The notes: generated by a model not told the origin, from the sequence alone. Counted from the first letter of the stretch, positions 38,433-47,364 are shown. The stretch: 51,410 nucleotides of DNA from Parcubacteria group bacterium (GCA_013202585.1 JABMPQ010000039.1:1-51410); one strand, 5' to 3'. Numbers and translations: made by a program.

Positions 38433-39641
38433 ATGGCTAGCGTTAATCAGAAAACTTGGGTAGAAATTGATCAGGCCGCTATTGCCCACAATGTACAGCA
38501 GTTTAAAAATATTATTGAGCCGGAAGTAAAATTGCTGGTAGCAGTTAAAGCCAACGCTTATGGGCATGGTTTAGTGGAAGTAAGTAAAATTGCGCTAGCA
38601 GCTGGGGCTGATTGGCTGGGAGTGGATTCAATTGATGAGGCGTTGGCTTTACGTCAGGCGGGCGTTAATGACCCTATTTTAATAGTCGGCTATGTATTGC
38701 GATCACGATTATCAGAAGCGGTGGAAAACGGATTTAGGTTGATTGTTTATAATCGCGAGACGATTGAGGAGTTGGGTAAAATTACATCCTTTGACCCTTC
38801 GACCAGGCTCAGGGCAAATTCTGCTCAGGATAGAAATTCTAAAGGAAAGATCAATATCCACCTTAAAATCGAAACAGGGATATCGCGCCAGGGAGTAATG
38901 CCCGAGGACGCTCCTAAGTTTGTCAAACTCATCAAGAAATTTCCTCACCTTAATATTGAAGGAATTTCGACTCACTTTGCCAATATTGAGGACACGACGG
39001 ATTATAGTTATGCCCAAAAACAGTTAAAGACTTTCCAGGAAGTTGTTTCCAGTTTGGAAAAAGAAGGCGTCAACATTCCTCTTAAGCATACTGCCAACTC
39101 GGCCGCGACAATGTTATTTCCCGAAACTCACTTTGACATAGCACGAGTGGGTATTAGTTTGTATGGTTTCTGGCCATCACCGGAGGCACAACAAACCGTC
39201 GGAGAGAAAAAGAAAGAAGGGGGTGTTCTAAAGGATTTTTCGTTACAAACCGTCCTTACTTGGAAAACGATAGTGGCTCAGGTCAAGGACGTCAAGGTGG
39301 GAACGGCGGTGGGCTATGGCTGTACCGAACGAGTAGAACGGGATAGCCGAATAGCGGTGTTGCCAATTGGCTATTGGGACGGCTACGATCGAAAATTATC
39401 CCGGGTCGGTGAGGTGTTAATTAAGGGTCAACGTTGTAAGGTGTTAGGACGAGTATTTATGAATATGACGGTAGTTGATGTAACTGATTGCGAGGAAGTA
39501 ACGGTGGAGGACGAGGTGGTTTTATTGGGCAGACAAGGCTCAGCCGAGATTACAGCCGACTCACTGGCTGATAGGATTGGGACAATCAATTACGAATTTG
39601 TTACTAGGATTAATCCTCTGATTAAGAGAGTAGTAGTATAA
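38433..39641 (+). CDS. alr: alanine racemase
   Basis: WVEIDQAAIAHNVQQFK, LLVAVKANAYGHGLVEVSK, IETGISRQGV, ARVGISLYGFWPS, AVGYGCTE. Confidence 0.95.
   Translation: MASVNQKTWVEIDQAAIAHNVQQFKNIIEPEVKLLVAVKANAYGHGLVEVSKIALAAGADWLGVDSIDEALALRQAGVNDPILIVGYVLRSRLSEAVENGFRLIVYNRETIEELGKITSFDPSTRLRANSAQDRNSKGKINIHLKIETGISRQGVMPEDAPKFVKLIKKFPHLNIEGISTHFANIEDTTDYSYAQKQLKTFQEVVSSLEKEGVNIPLKHTANSAATMLFPETHFDIARVGISLYGFWPSPEAQQTVGEKKKEGGVLKDFSLQTVLTWKTIVAQVKDVKVGTAVGYGCTERVERDSRIAVLPIGYWDGYDRKLSRVGEVLIKGQRCKVLGRVFMNMTVVDVTDCEEVTVEDEVVLLGRQGSAEITADSLADRIGTINYEFVTRINPLIKRVVV
38787..38845. repeat. candidate palindromic element inserted in frame within alr
   Basis: TTTGACCCTTCGACCAGGCTCAGGGCAAA hairpin-like core encoding FDPSTRLRANSAQDRNS, which appears to be extra sequence before the conserved KINIHLKIETG strand. 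Confidence 0.5.
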
Positions 39642-39647
39642 ACTGAG

Positions 39648-40577
39648 ATGGCCTGGATCAATATGGATAAACGGAAGAAAAAGCTATTTCGACGCAAGTC
39701 CCGTCGGGGCACTTTTAATAAGAAAAAAGGTAAATTATGGAGTAAGCAGAAGCTGCGGAATGATCTCTATTACCGTAATCGCGCTACTCAACGAAAAAAG
39801 CGTGAGTGGCTTTCTTCGACCCTGAAAAAAGTATACTTACTTGTTAGCATCGGCACTTTGTCTTTTTTAATTTATTTTCTTTTCTTCACTAATTTTTTCC
39901 GGGTAAATAAAATAATTCTCATTGACAATGTTGAAGTGAGCCAGACGGAAGTCGAAAAGGTGTTTGATAAATTTCGGGAGAGAAAAAGGTTATGGATACT
40001 GCCAGCGGATAATATTTTTTTGTTGAACAAGGATGATCTAAATGAGTTTTTAATAGCGGAGATACCTCGCTTGGAACAAGTAGAAATAGAAAAAAAGTTG
40101 ACTGATATGGTAAAAGTCAAAGCTAAAGAGCGGCAGCTATTACTGGTTTGGGTGGCTGGCAATGAGTTACATTATGTCGATCAATATGGCAGTGTTTGTT
40201 GTCGAGCGACGTTGGATGAGGTAGTGGAGCGGGATTTACCCTTGGTCTATGATTCTAATGATCGAGAGGTATATTTACGAGAAGAAGTAGTTACCCGTAA
40301 TTTTGTTGGTTTTTTGCAGGATTTGCATCAGAAGTTCCCACAGCAAGTTGATGCGGAAATTAAAAAGTTTTGGGCGCCTTCTATTCTAGCTAAAGAAGTC
40401 CACCTGGAAACAGAAGCGGGTTGGCGAGTTTATTTTAGTATCGACCGCAGCGTTGAATCTCAGTTGGGTGATTTGAAGATTGTCATGGATGAACAGATCA
40501 AAACGCGAATCGAAAGAGTCGATTATATTGATCTTCGTATTGACAATTGGGCTTATTACAAGTATAAAGAGTCTTAA
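39648..40577 (+). CDS. FtsQ-like POTRA-domain membrane protein
   Basis: Basic N-terminus, single TM (VSIGTLSFLIYFLFFTNFFRVNKIILIDNVEVS), FtsQ/DivIB-like layout. Confidence 0.6.
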   Translation: MAWINMDKRKKKLFRRKSRRGTFNKKKGKLWSKQKLRNDLYYRNRATQRKKREWLSSTLKKVYLLVSIGTLSFLIYFLFFTNFFRVNKIILIDNVEVSQTEVEKVFDKFRERKRLWILPADNIFLLNKDDLNEFLIAEIPRLEQVEIEKKLTDMVKVKAKERQLLLVWVAGNELHYVDQYGSVCCRATLDEVVERDLPLVYDSNDREVYLREEVVTRNFVGFLQDLHQKFPQQVDAEIKKFWAPSILAKEVHLETEAGWRVYFSIDRSVESQLGDLKIVMDEQIKTRIERVDYIDLRIDNWAYYKYKES

Positions 40578-40591
40578 ATCTAAAGGCGAAT

Positions 40592-40960
40592 ATGTTAGGT
40601 AAAATCATTCAAAAAGCCAAGAAAGTAAATATCTGGCACGATAAGCTTTTTCTCGTTTTAGTCGGGCTAGGTGTTTTGATTAATTTTGCTGTTTGGATGG
40701 TGCTGGCCTTAAAAATCAAACCCAGCGTTTATCCCATTCCACTCCACTACAATATCTATAGCGGGATTGACGCTATTGACCTATGGTACAAGTCATTTGT
40801 TATTCCGGCCTTTGGTTTTTTTCTCTTGTTCCTTAATTTTGTAGTTAGCCTCGCTTTCTATCGCCGGGAAAAGTTCATTACCCATTTACTAGCAGTGAGT
40901 AATGTTGTTATTCAGTTGCTTTTATTAGCAGCCAGCATTGTGATGATCCAAGAAATATAA
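40592..40960 (+). CDS. small multi-TM membrane protein
   Basis: 122 aa, about three hydrophobic segments; operon position before the glycosyltransferase. Confidence 0.55.
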   Translation: MLGKIIQKAKKVNIWHDKLFLVLVGLGVLINFAVWMVLALKIKPSVYPIPLHYNIYSGIDAIDLWYKSFVIPAFGFFLLFLNFVVSLAFYRREKFITHLLAVSNVVIQLLLLAASIVMIQEI

Positions 40961-40961
40961 A

Positions 40962-42488
40962 ATGATTAAGAATCTACAGGGGTTAAGCATCCACCAAAAA
41001 AGAAAAATGCCAATCTGGCGTTTTTTTGAGATTTTGCCTGGTTTGTTATCTTGGGGGACATTGATTGGCAGTGTCGTCTTATCTTTTATTAAGCCGGTTT
41101 GGGTAGCCTTGTTTATTATTTGTTTTGATATTTATTGGTTGATTAAAGCTCTTTATTCCGCCGTCCACTTAATTTCTTCTTATCGAAATCTCCGGAAAAT
41201 AGTTAAGGTAAATTGGCTAAAAAAGTGTCGAGCTATTGAGCGGTGCGATGATATTTACCATCTGATTATTTTGCCTACCTATAAGGAAGAGCTGGATGTC
41301 ATTAAGCCCACCTTTGAGGCTCTGGCTAACGCTAATTATCCCACTGATAAGATGATTGTAGTATTTGCGGGGGAGGAGAGGGATAAAGAAAGAGCCGAGA
41401 GAAATGCAGCTGCTATCAAAAACTTACACGGCGATAAATTTAACACCTTTCTGACGACCATTCACCCTCAGGATATTCCTGGAGAAATTGCTGGCAAGGG
41501 TTCAAATGAGACTTGGGCAGCCAAGCAAGCCAAAAAGGTTATCGATGAGAAGGGCATACCCTATGAAAATGTGATGGTGTCTGTCTTTGATGTTGATACT
41601 TGTGTTCATCCAGAGTACTTTGGCGCCTTGACCCATAAATTTTTGACTACCGAGAATCCACACCAAGCTAGTTATCAGCCAGTGCCGATGTTTTTCAATA
41701 ATATTTGGGATTCGCCAGCTCTAATGAGGGTAGTGGCGATGCACACCACTTTTTGGATGATGATGGAGCAAGGTAAGCCCGATAAACTAGTAACTTTTTC
41801 TAGTCATAGTATGAGTTTTAAAACTTTAGTTGATATTGGTTTTTGGGATGTTGATATAGTGTCTGAGGACGCGCATGTCTTCTGGCAATGTTTAATGCAC
41901 TACAACGGAGAATATCGAGTGGAGCCTTTATTAGTTCCAGTCTATATGGATACGGTCTTAGCCAGCACTTACAAGGAAAGTATTATCAATCAGTATAAGC
42001 AGCAAAGACGTTGGTCCTGGGGGATTGAAGACATCCCTTATATTTTTACCAATTTTATTGGCAACAAAAAGATTAGCCTCCGGAAAAAAATCAAGTTTAG
42101 TTTTTGGTCACTAGAAGGTTTTCATTCTTGGGCCACCAACGCCATCATCATATTTTCTTTAGGATGGTTGCCCCTAATTGTCGGAGGAGATGCTTTCACC
42201 CAAACTGTACTAGCTCAGAGCTTGCCTTATATCACTCAGATTTTGATGACCTTGGCCATGATTGGTATCTTTATTTCGGCTACTATTAATATGCTGATTA
42301 TTCCCGAAAGACCTAAGCACAAGACGAAGGCGTTAGTTATCAGTATGCTTTTGCAATGGTTGCTACTGCCAATTGCGGCTATCTTTTTAGGATCAGTGCC
42401 GGCCCTCGAGTCACAGACCAGAATGATTTTAGGTAAATACATGGGTTTTTGGGTAACGGAGAAAAAACGTAAATCTAATGCCAACTAA
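40962..42488 (+). CDS. membrane-embedded family 2-like glycosyltransferase
   Basis: YHLIILPTYKEELDVIKPTFEALANANYP, VSVFDVDTCVHPEYF, SEDAHVFWQCLMHY, QQRRWSWGIED; TM helices at both ends. Confidence 0.85.
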   Translation: MIKNLQGLSIHQKRKMPIWRFFEILPGLLSWGTLIGSVVLSFIKPVWVALFIICFDIYWLIKALYSAVHLISSYRNLRKIVKVNWLKKCRAIERCDDIYHLIILPTYKEELDVIKPTFEALANANYPTDKMIVVFAGEERDKERAERNAAAIKNLHGDKFNTFLTTIHPQDIPGEIAGKGSNETWAAKQAKKVIDEKGIPYENVMVSVFDVDTCVHPEYFGALTHKFLTTENPHQASYQPVPMFFNNIWDSPALMRVVAMHTTFWMMMEQGKPDKLVTFSSHSMSFKTLVDIGFWDVDIVSEDAHVFWQCLMHYNGEYRVEPLLVPVYMDTVLASTYKESIINQYKQQRRWSWGIEDIPYIFTNFIGNKKISLRKKIKFSFWSLEGFHSWATNAIIIFSLGWLPLIVGGDAFTQTVLAQSLPYITQILMTLAMIGIFISATINMLIIPERPKHKTKALVISMLLQWLLLPIAAIFLGSVPALESQTRMILGKYMGFWVTEKKRKSNAN

Positions 42489-43590
42489 TACTCCCCAATT
42501 TATAATCCTTTTTTTACTGGCAGTTTCTTTGTCAGCCTTGTTTACTTTGTTAGTGAGAAAATTAGCGTTGCGTTGGCAGATTGTTGACCAGCCGACTGAG
42601 GCGAGAAAAATCCATCGCCAGCCTACGCCTTTGTTGGGTGGGTTGGCTATTTTTGGCGCTTTTAGTTTAGCCGCCATTATTTTTCTGCTGTGGAACGATT
42701 CCTATTTCACCGGCTACATGTTGCCCAAGCATATTATTGGTATTATTTTAGGTGGGCTGGTACTAATGATTGGTGGGATTCTTGATGATAAGTATAATTT
42801 ATCACCCGGCAAACTTATTATCTGGCCGGTAGCTGCTTCTTTCATTGTAATTGCGTCTGGCATTGGCATTGATTTTATTTCCAATCCTTTCGGTAATGCT
42901 TTGGCGCTTGATTTGATCAATATAAAAGTGCTTACTTGGCAAGGAGTGCCATATTACTTTACGCCTTTGGCTGACATTTTTACGTTGGTGTGGCTTTTAG
43001 GGATGGTTTATACGACTAAGCTGCTTGATGGTCTTGATGGTCTAGTGTCTGGGATTACGGTGATTGGGGCGATGGTGTTGTTTTTTCTTAGTCTTACCCC
43101 CCAGGTAATGCAGCCGGAAACTGCCCTCTTGTGTATTATCATGGCGGGGGCGTCTTTAGGATTTTTGTTCCTAAATTTTCATCCGGCGCGGATCTTTTTA
43201 GGCGAGGGTGGGAGCACTTTTGTCGGGTTTATGTTGGGCGTGTTAGCAATCATTAGTGGCGGGAAAATTGCCACCGCTTTATTAATTATGGGCATTCCTA
43301 TTCTAGATGTCGGCTGGGTGATTGCCCGACGACTATGGTCTAAGCAGTCACCTTTTAAATCAGCTGACCGTAAGCATTTACATTTTCGGTTGCTGGATAT
43401 TGGCTTTACTCATCGGGGGACAGTGGTGTTTTTCTATATTATCAGTGCAGTATTTGGTTCGGTAGCTTTGTTGGTCGAGGGTAGGTATAAATTTCTGGTT
43501 TTAGCGGTGTTGTTTGTATTTATGTTTGGATTAGGGTTAGTGTTGGTTTTGAAGGCGAGGCGGCAGGATGGAAAGAAAATACAGACTTGA
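42478..43590 (+). CDS. WecA/TagO/MraY family glycosyl-1-phosphate transferase
   Basis: RKIHRQPTPLLGGLAIF, GGILDDKYNLSPGKL, TTKLLDGLDGLVSGIT, FLFLNFHPARIFLGEGGSTFVGFMLG. Confidence 0.92.
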   Translation: MPTNTPQFIILFLLAVSLSALFTLLVRKLALRWQIVDQPTEARKIHRQPTPLLGGLAIFGAFSLAAIIFLLWNDSYFTGYMLPKHIIGIILGGLVLMIGGILDDKYNLSPGKLIIWPVAASFIVIASGIGIDFISNPFGNALALDLINIKVLTWQGVPYYFTPLADIFTLVWLLGMVYTTKLLDGLDGLVSGITVIGAMVLFFLSLTPQVMQPETALLCIIMAGASLGFLFLNFHPARIFLGEGGSTFVGFMLGVLAIISGGKIATALLIMGIPILDVGWVIARRLWSKQSPFKSADRKHLHFRLLDIGFTHRGTVVFFYIISAVFGSVALLVEGRYKFLVLAVLFVFMFGLGLVLVLKARRQDGKKIQT

Positions 43591-43636
43591 CCGGGGAGTA
43601 AAAGTCAGTTACGATTTTTGTACTTTGATAGCAAAC

Positions 43637-43747
43637 AATGGGGAGTAGCCAAGTGGCCCGCCCGCAACGCTTCGCAAGCGAGCCTGCCCGCAGTGCTACA
43701 GCGTTGCAGGCGGGCTTGCTCGCGTAGCGATGCGGGCAGGTAAGGCA
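43637..43747 (+). pseudogene. partial 5' copy of tRNA-Gln split by a palindromic element
   Basis: AATGGGGAGTAGCCAAGTGG (43637-43656) + 84-bp GC-rich palindrome + TAAGGCA (43741-43747); the joined sequence equals 44013-44039, the 5' end of the intact tRNA-Gln. Confidence 0.8.
43657..43740. repeat. 84-bp GC-rich REP/MITE-like palindromic element
   Basis: CCCGCCCGCAACGCTTCGCAAGCGAGCCTGCC... pairs with ...AGGCGGGCTTGCTCGCGTAGCGATGCGGGCAGG. Confidence 0.85.
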
Positions 43748-43760
43748 ACATATATCAAGT

Positions 43761-44006
43761 ATGAAATTCTATTATACATATGTCCTATCGAGCAAAGATG
43801 GTAGGTTGTATGTCGGTTACTCTGAGAACATTAGGAAAAGAGTAGCAGAGCATCAACGAGGATTAGTTAGGTCGACCAAGTCTTATAGGCCATGGCAATT
43901 AGTGTACTATGAGGCTTGCTTGGAGAAGGAAGATGCGATAAAAAGAGAGAAACAGTTTAAGACTGGTTTCGGCCGTGCCTATTTAAAAAGAAGGATAAGA
44001 ATTTAA
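43761..44006 (+). CDS. GIY-YIG nuclease family protein
   Basis: YYTYVLSSKDGRLYVGYSENIRKRVAEHQRG...WQLVYYEACLEKEDAIKREKQFKTG. Confidence 0.92.
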   Translation: MKFYYTYVLSSKDGRLYVGYSENIRKRVAEHQRGLVRSTKSYRPWQLVYYEACLEKEDAIKREKQFKTGFGRAYLKRRIRI

Positions 44007-44014
44007 ATAATAAA

Positions 44015-44086
44015 TGGGGAGTAGCCAAGTGGTAAGGCACCAGGTTTTGATCCTGTGATTCGGGGGTTCGAATCCCTCCTCCCCAG
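44015..44086 (+). tRNA. tRNA-Gln, anticodon TTG
   Basis: Acceptor TGGGGAG/CTCCCCA, anticodon arm CAGGTTTTGATCCTG (anticodon TTG), T arm GGGGGTTCGAATCCCTC; CCA not encoded. Confidence 0.95.
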
Positions 44087-44125
44087 GAAAATATTATCTA
44101 TTAGAACTCGGCAGTCTGGAGCGAG

Positions 44126-44150
44126 AAAGCCCTAATTAAAGGGCTTTTTA
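44126..44150 (+). terminator. Rho-independent terminator downstream of tRNA-Gln
   Basis: AAAGCCCT aattaa AGGGCTTT TT. Confidence 0.7.
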
Positions 44151-44392
44151 TGATGAAAGGGGGAGTTCTAATTGGGGTTTGAGCGGGGAGAGTGGGATTT
44201 AGAACTGGGTTGGTTTCGAGCAAATTGTGTTGACATAATTATATATTTATCGCATATTAAATAGTCGTTCTGGTACCACCCTTTTTCTTTATGGAGTTCA
44301 TTTTAAGTCCTGTAATCTTAGTGAATGTGCGTGTCTTTCTAAAGAATGAGCTTTAGAAGGAAATGAACATTTATCATCTTGGAAGGTGAATT

Positions 44393-44587
44393 ATGTCACA
44401 AGGAGCAAATTGCTCAGACGTCGATCGTGTTTTAAGTAATACGGGACCCATATCTGATGAAGTATTAGAACAAGTGGGAGAACATCTGGAAACCTGCAAG
44501 CGCTGTCGGGCTGTCCTTGAGCTTGGCGAACTAATACAGATTCCGGACGATGAACTAAGGGAGTTATTAAAAAATGTCGAGCAATAA
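44393..44587 (+). CDS. small zf-HC2-like zinc finger protein
   Basis: 64 aa with HLETCKRCRAVLEL; GGAAGGTG upstream of ATG. Confidence 0.55.
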   Translation: MSQGANCSDVDRVLSNTGPISDEVLEQVGEHLETCKRCRAVLELGELIQIPDDELRELLKNVEQ

Positions 44588-44714
44588 CTTCTTCTGGTGG
44601 GTGAAGGAAAACCACGTTCCTAGCGCGATCGGTATGGTCAACGATAGATATCTTCAAAGACACACACAAATGATTTATGTAAAAGGAGGTGTCTGTCGTG
44701 ACCAAAAAAACTGA
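44574..44714 (+). CDS. small orphan protein overlapping both neighbours (not in ORF track)
   Basis: My translation: MSSNNFFWWVKENHVPSAIGMVNDRYLQRHTQMIYVKGGVCRDQKN; AGGGAG upstream; overlaps 44393-44587 and 44698-44901. Confidence 0.4.
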   Translation: MSSNNFFWWVKENHVPSAIGMVNDRYLQRHTQMIYVKGGVCRDQKN

Positions 44715-44901
44715 ACCGCTGAAACGTAACATTCTTCGCCCCGAACGACCACCCTGGCCTGATGACCCCAAGTCTATGAAGCTTTATCGTCGACACGCCG
44801 AGGATCTTGACGAGATCTGGAGAGGACACTCTCCAGTTATTCTCGGTACAATGTCCCAAACATTCGATGATGGTGATGGAGACGAGAGCTCAGAAGATTA
44901 G
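44698..44901 (+). CDS. small orphan protein
   Basis: GTG start preceded by AAAGGAGGTGTCTGTC; 67 aa with basic N-terminus and acidic DDGDGDESSED tail. Confidence 0.55.
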   Translation: MTKKTEPLKRNILRPERPPWPDDPKSMKLYRRHAEDLDEIWRGHSPVILGTMSQTFDDGDGDESSED

Positions 44902-44954
44902 AACTTTCAACCCCCTGGCTAGCACGCTACCATACGTACTAGCCTTTTTTAATA

Positions 44955-45117
44955 TATATAGTGAGTAGCAGGGTAGGGTAAAATCTGATAATATATAATT
45001 AGACTTGTGGACGTAAATCAGGAACATAAACATATTCCTCCTGCCGCTGAATTATAGTTCTAACGTTGTCCACGATGTGCAGTAGATTATTTTAAGGCTT
45101 ACATCAGCCTTTTTTTG
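44955..45117 (+). repeat. cassette-array repeat, copy A; contains candidate ncRNA about 45003-45117
   Basis: TATATAGTGAGTAGCAGGGTAGGGTAAAATCTGATAATATATAATTAG...AAGGCTTACATCAGCCTTTTTTT; TATAAT at 44994-44999; GTGGAC (45007-45012)/GTCCAC (45068-45073). Confidence 0.85.
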
Positions 45118-45200
45118 ATACAGAGTTTGGCTCTGGAAACAAATAATAAAAAACGTTACAATAACCGTCAGAGAAACATACAGTCAAGGGAGGTTCTTTC

Positions 45201-46307
45201 ATGGACTGGGGATATATGCTTGGTAGCACCTTTAAAACGCGCTGTGGCTGGATCTGGGAGATAGATAGGAGAGTGCGAGCCGGTCAGCTGCCTCCCGCCT
45301 ACCAGCGAACGGTAGTTAATCTGAGCGCAGCTTACTTCTTCTGGGGTTTGCTCAGTCGTCATTTGATCCGTGTGAGAAAAAGCTTCTCGCCCGTCGAGCT
45401 GCTAGTATCTATCACGGACTGGTGTCCTCACCAATGCCGCTATTGCTACAATCGCTCTGGTCAGGGTGAGTGTAAAGCCACCTACATCAATTTGGATCGG
45501 TTGAATGTAATCCTGGATGAGGTAAAAAAGGCTTTTGGCATCCGCTTTGCTGTCATCACTGGGGGAGAACCTTTTCCCTATGTGCTGAAGCTAGCTCAAA
45601 GACGACCTGACTTCACCTTCTTCGTTTACACCAGTGGGAATATCAGCGAACGTGCTTGCCAAGAAATGGTCAAGTTGGGTAACATCATTCCAGCTTTGAC
45701 TATTGTGGATGTCAATCCGGAGGTGCATGATTATATTCGGGGATCAGGAAGCTTTCAGCGGATTATGACAGCCCGGACACGGTTGCAATCTCATCAGCTT
45801 CCCTGGGGTTGGTCATTGACTTCATCACGGATCAATTTCCAACAACTGGTCAAGGGTGGACTGCTGGACAAGCTGGCGAGTTATCAGCCCTACTTTATCC
45901 GTGCCATGCCATGGATGCCAGTGGGACGATCAGATGAAGACCAAGTATTGTCGCTGGCGGAAATGGCGCAGGTGGGAAGTAATATTCGGGAGGCGCAGCA
46001 GCGAGGTATAGTGGTTTTCGACTATATCACTGCGCCAGTGGGTTATCCTTGTCTGGCGGGCGGGCGGCGTAGTTTCTTTGTGGCGCCAGATGGAAAAGGC
46101 GGCCTACGTATTTCACCTTGTGTCTTCATGGAAGGAGAGGTATCAGTCCCGATCACCTTTCGTGTTGATGGCTCGTCTACTCTACTGGAAACACTCCAGA
46201 ATAATCCTTGGTTTGTAAGTGCTAGAGATCTAGCGGGTCGTCATCAGTGCATTATTCACGCGAATCGCAGTGACTGGCCTCAGCTGGTGCGAGGAGAAAA
46301 AAGATAG
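45201..46307 (+). CDS. radical SAM protein
   Basis: SITDWCPHQCRYCYNRSG (CxxxCxxC) and VITGGEPF; GGGAGGTTCTTTC SD before ATG. Confidence 0.85.
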   Translation: MDWGYMLGSTFKTRCGWIWEIDRRVRAGQLPPAYQRTVVNLSAAYFFWGLLSRHLIRVRKSFSPVELLVSITDWCPHQCRYCYNRSGQGECKATYINLDRLNVILDEVKKAFGIRFAVITGGEPFPYVLKLAQRRPDFTFFVYTSGNISERACQEMVKLGNIIPALTIVDVNPEVHDYIRGSGSFQRIMTARTRLQSHQLPWGWSLTSSRINFQQLVKGGLLDKLASYQPYFIRAMPWMPVGRSDEDQVLSLAEMAQVGSNIREAQQRGIVVFDYITAPVGYPCLAGGRRSFFVAPDGKGGLRISPCVFMEGEVSVPITFRVDGSSTLLETLQNNPWFVSARDLAGRHQCIIHANRSDWPQLVRGEKR

Positions 46308-46358
46308 ATTGCTTGAGGGGATAGTTTCTACAACTATAACCCTCTTTTTTTATCCAAA

Positions 46359-46520
46359 TATATAGTGAGTAGCGGGGTGGGGTAAAATCTGATATTATAA
46401 GCTCAAGCTTGTGGACGCAAATCAGGTATATAAATATACTCATTCTGTCTCTGAATTATAGTTCTAACGTCGTCTACGATTTGCAGTAGATATTATTAAG
46501 GCTTGTTTAAGCCTTTTTTT
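46359..46520 (+). repeat. cassette-array repeat, copy B
   Basis: TATATAGTGAGTAGCGGGGTGGGGTAAAATCTGATATTATAAG...AAGGCTTGTTTAAGCCTTTTTTT; GTGGAC (46411-46416)/GTCTAC (46472-46477). Confidence 0.85.
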
Positions 46521-46654
46521 GATGGGGGAGAGTGTGGACGGTAGAACTACTAGATAAAAAAACTGCTCACAACGACTTGACTCTCGACACGCTGTACGTT
46601 ATTTTCAAAGTACAAGATGTCAAGCTAGAGCAATGTTCTAGTAAAGGAGGTGGC

Positions 46655-46819
46655 GTGTTATTGATCGTAATGATTTTTTTTGTCTGTTCAGGTTTAGCAT
46701 TCGTACTTTTAGCGTTTGAGGCGTTCGAGGGCGGCGATGCTCCTATCGGATTAGTACTTCTCGTCGTCGCCGTTTTAGTGTTCTCATGCACGAAGACTGC
46801 CTGCGGGGCGCTTTTCTAA
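46655..46819 (+). CDS. small two-TM membrane protein
   Basis: GTG start preceded by AAAGGAGGTGGC; VLLIVMIFFVCSGLAFVLLAFEAFEGGDAPIGLVLLVVAVLVFSCTKTACGALF; start refined from the listed ORF. Confidence 0.55.
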   Translation: MLLIVMIFFVCSGLAFVLLAFEAFEGGDAPIGLVLLVVAVLVFSCTKTACGALF

Positions 46820-46890
46820 AGCTCTTTTCACTTGTTCATTCGCAAGCAGTATATGAGGCTTCAACTGAAGACCTCTTTTTTTATCCTCAA

Positions 46891-46917
46891 TATATAGTGA
46901 GTAGCAGGGTAGGGTAA
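46891..46917 (+). repeat. truncated cassette-array repeat (5' stub)
   Basis: TATATAGTGAGTAGCAGGGTAGGGTAA identical to the start of copy A, then unrelated sequence. Confidence 0.85.
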
Positions 46918-46945
46918 TAAAAAACTGCTCACCGTGTGGGTGGGC
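46918..46945 (-). terminator. minus-strand Rho-independent terminator
   Basis: On the minus strand CTGCCCACC CACAC GGTGAGCAG TTTTTT, downstream of the 46966-47364 gene. Confidence 0.75.
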
Positions 46946-46965
46946 AGCACGTTGCAAATTTACTA

Positions 46966-47364
46966 CTAATACGTAGTAGTGGCTAAAAGACAAAGAAAAT
47001 TAATCAAGACAAATGTACTGATAATTAAAGTTAAAATCAATATCTTTGTCAGCTTCTTTCTAAATTTATCGATTATTAATTTGGAAGCAGTTCCAGTAAT
47101 AGTAACAATAATTATATTAAAAACTGAATAAGTTAAATCGCTAAATTCGAATAATGGATCACATAGAATAGCAATATATAAAGCCATACCACTTATATAA
47201 AGACTGAATATATACAAATCAGCTATAATTTCCTCTGGATAGAAAGGCCATATAGATTCGATAGGATCTACAACAATAGGGACGAAATTTACAAATATAA
47301 CTACCAAAACTCCAACCCCCAGTCCTATATAAGTGCCCCCATTAATATATTTTTTCCAGTTCAT
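46966..47364 (-). CDS. orphan multi-TM membrane protein
   Basis: 132 aa with several hydrophobic segments (TYIGLGVGVLVVIFVNFVPIVV, ILILTLIISTFVLINFLCLLA). Confidence 0.5.
   Translation of the reverse strand: MNWKKYINGGTYIGLGVGVLVVIFVNFVPIVVDPIESIWPFYPEEIIADLYIFSLYISGMALYIAILCDPLFEFSDLTYSVFNIIIVTITGTASKLIIDKFRKKLTKILILTLIISTFVLINFLCLLATTTY

Noticed and set aside
44689-44697. Upstream start of the 70-aa ORF
   Set aside because: The AAAGGAGGTG motif is best spaced for GTG at 44698, so the shorter form was used.
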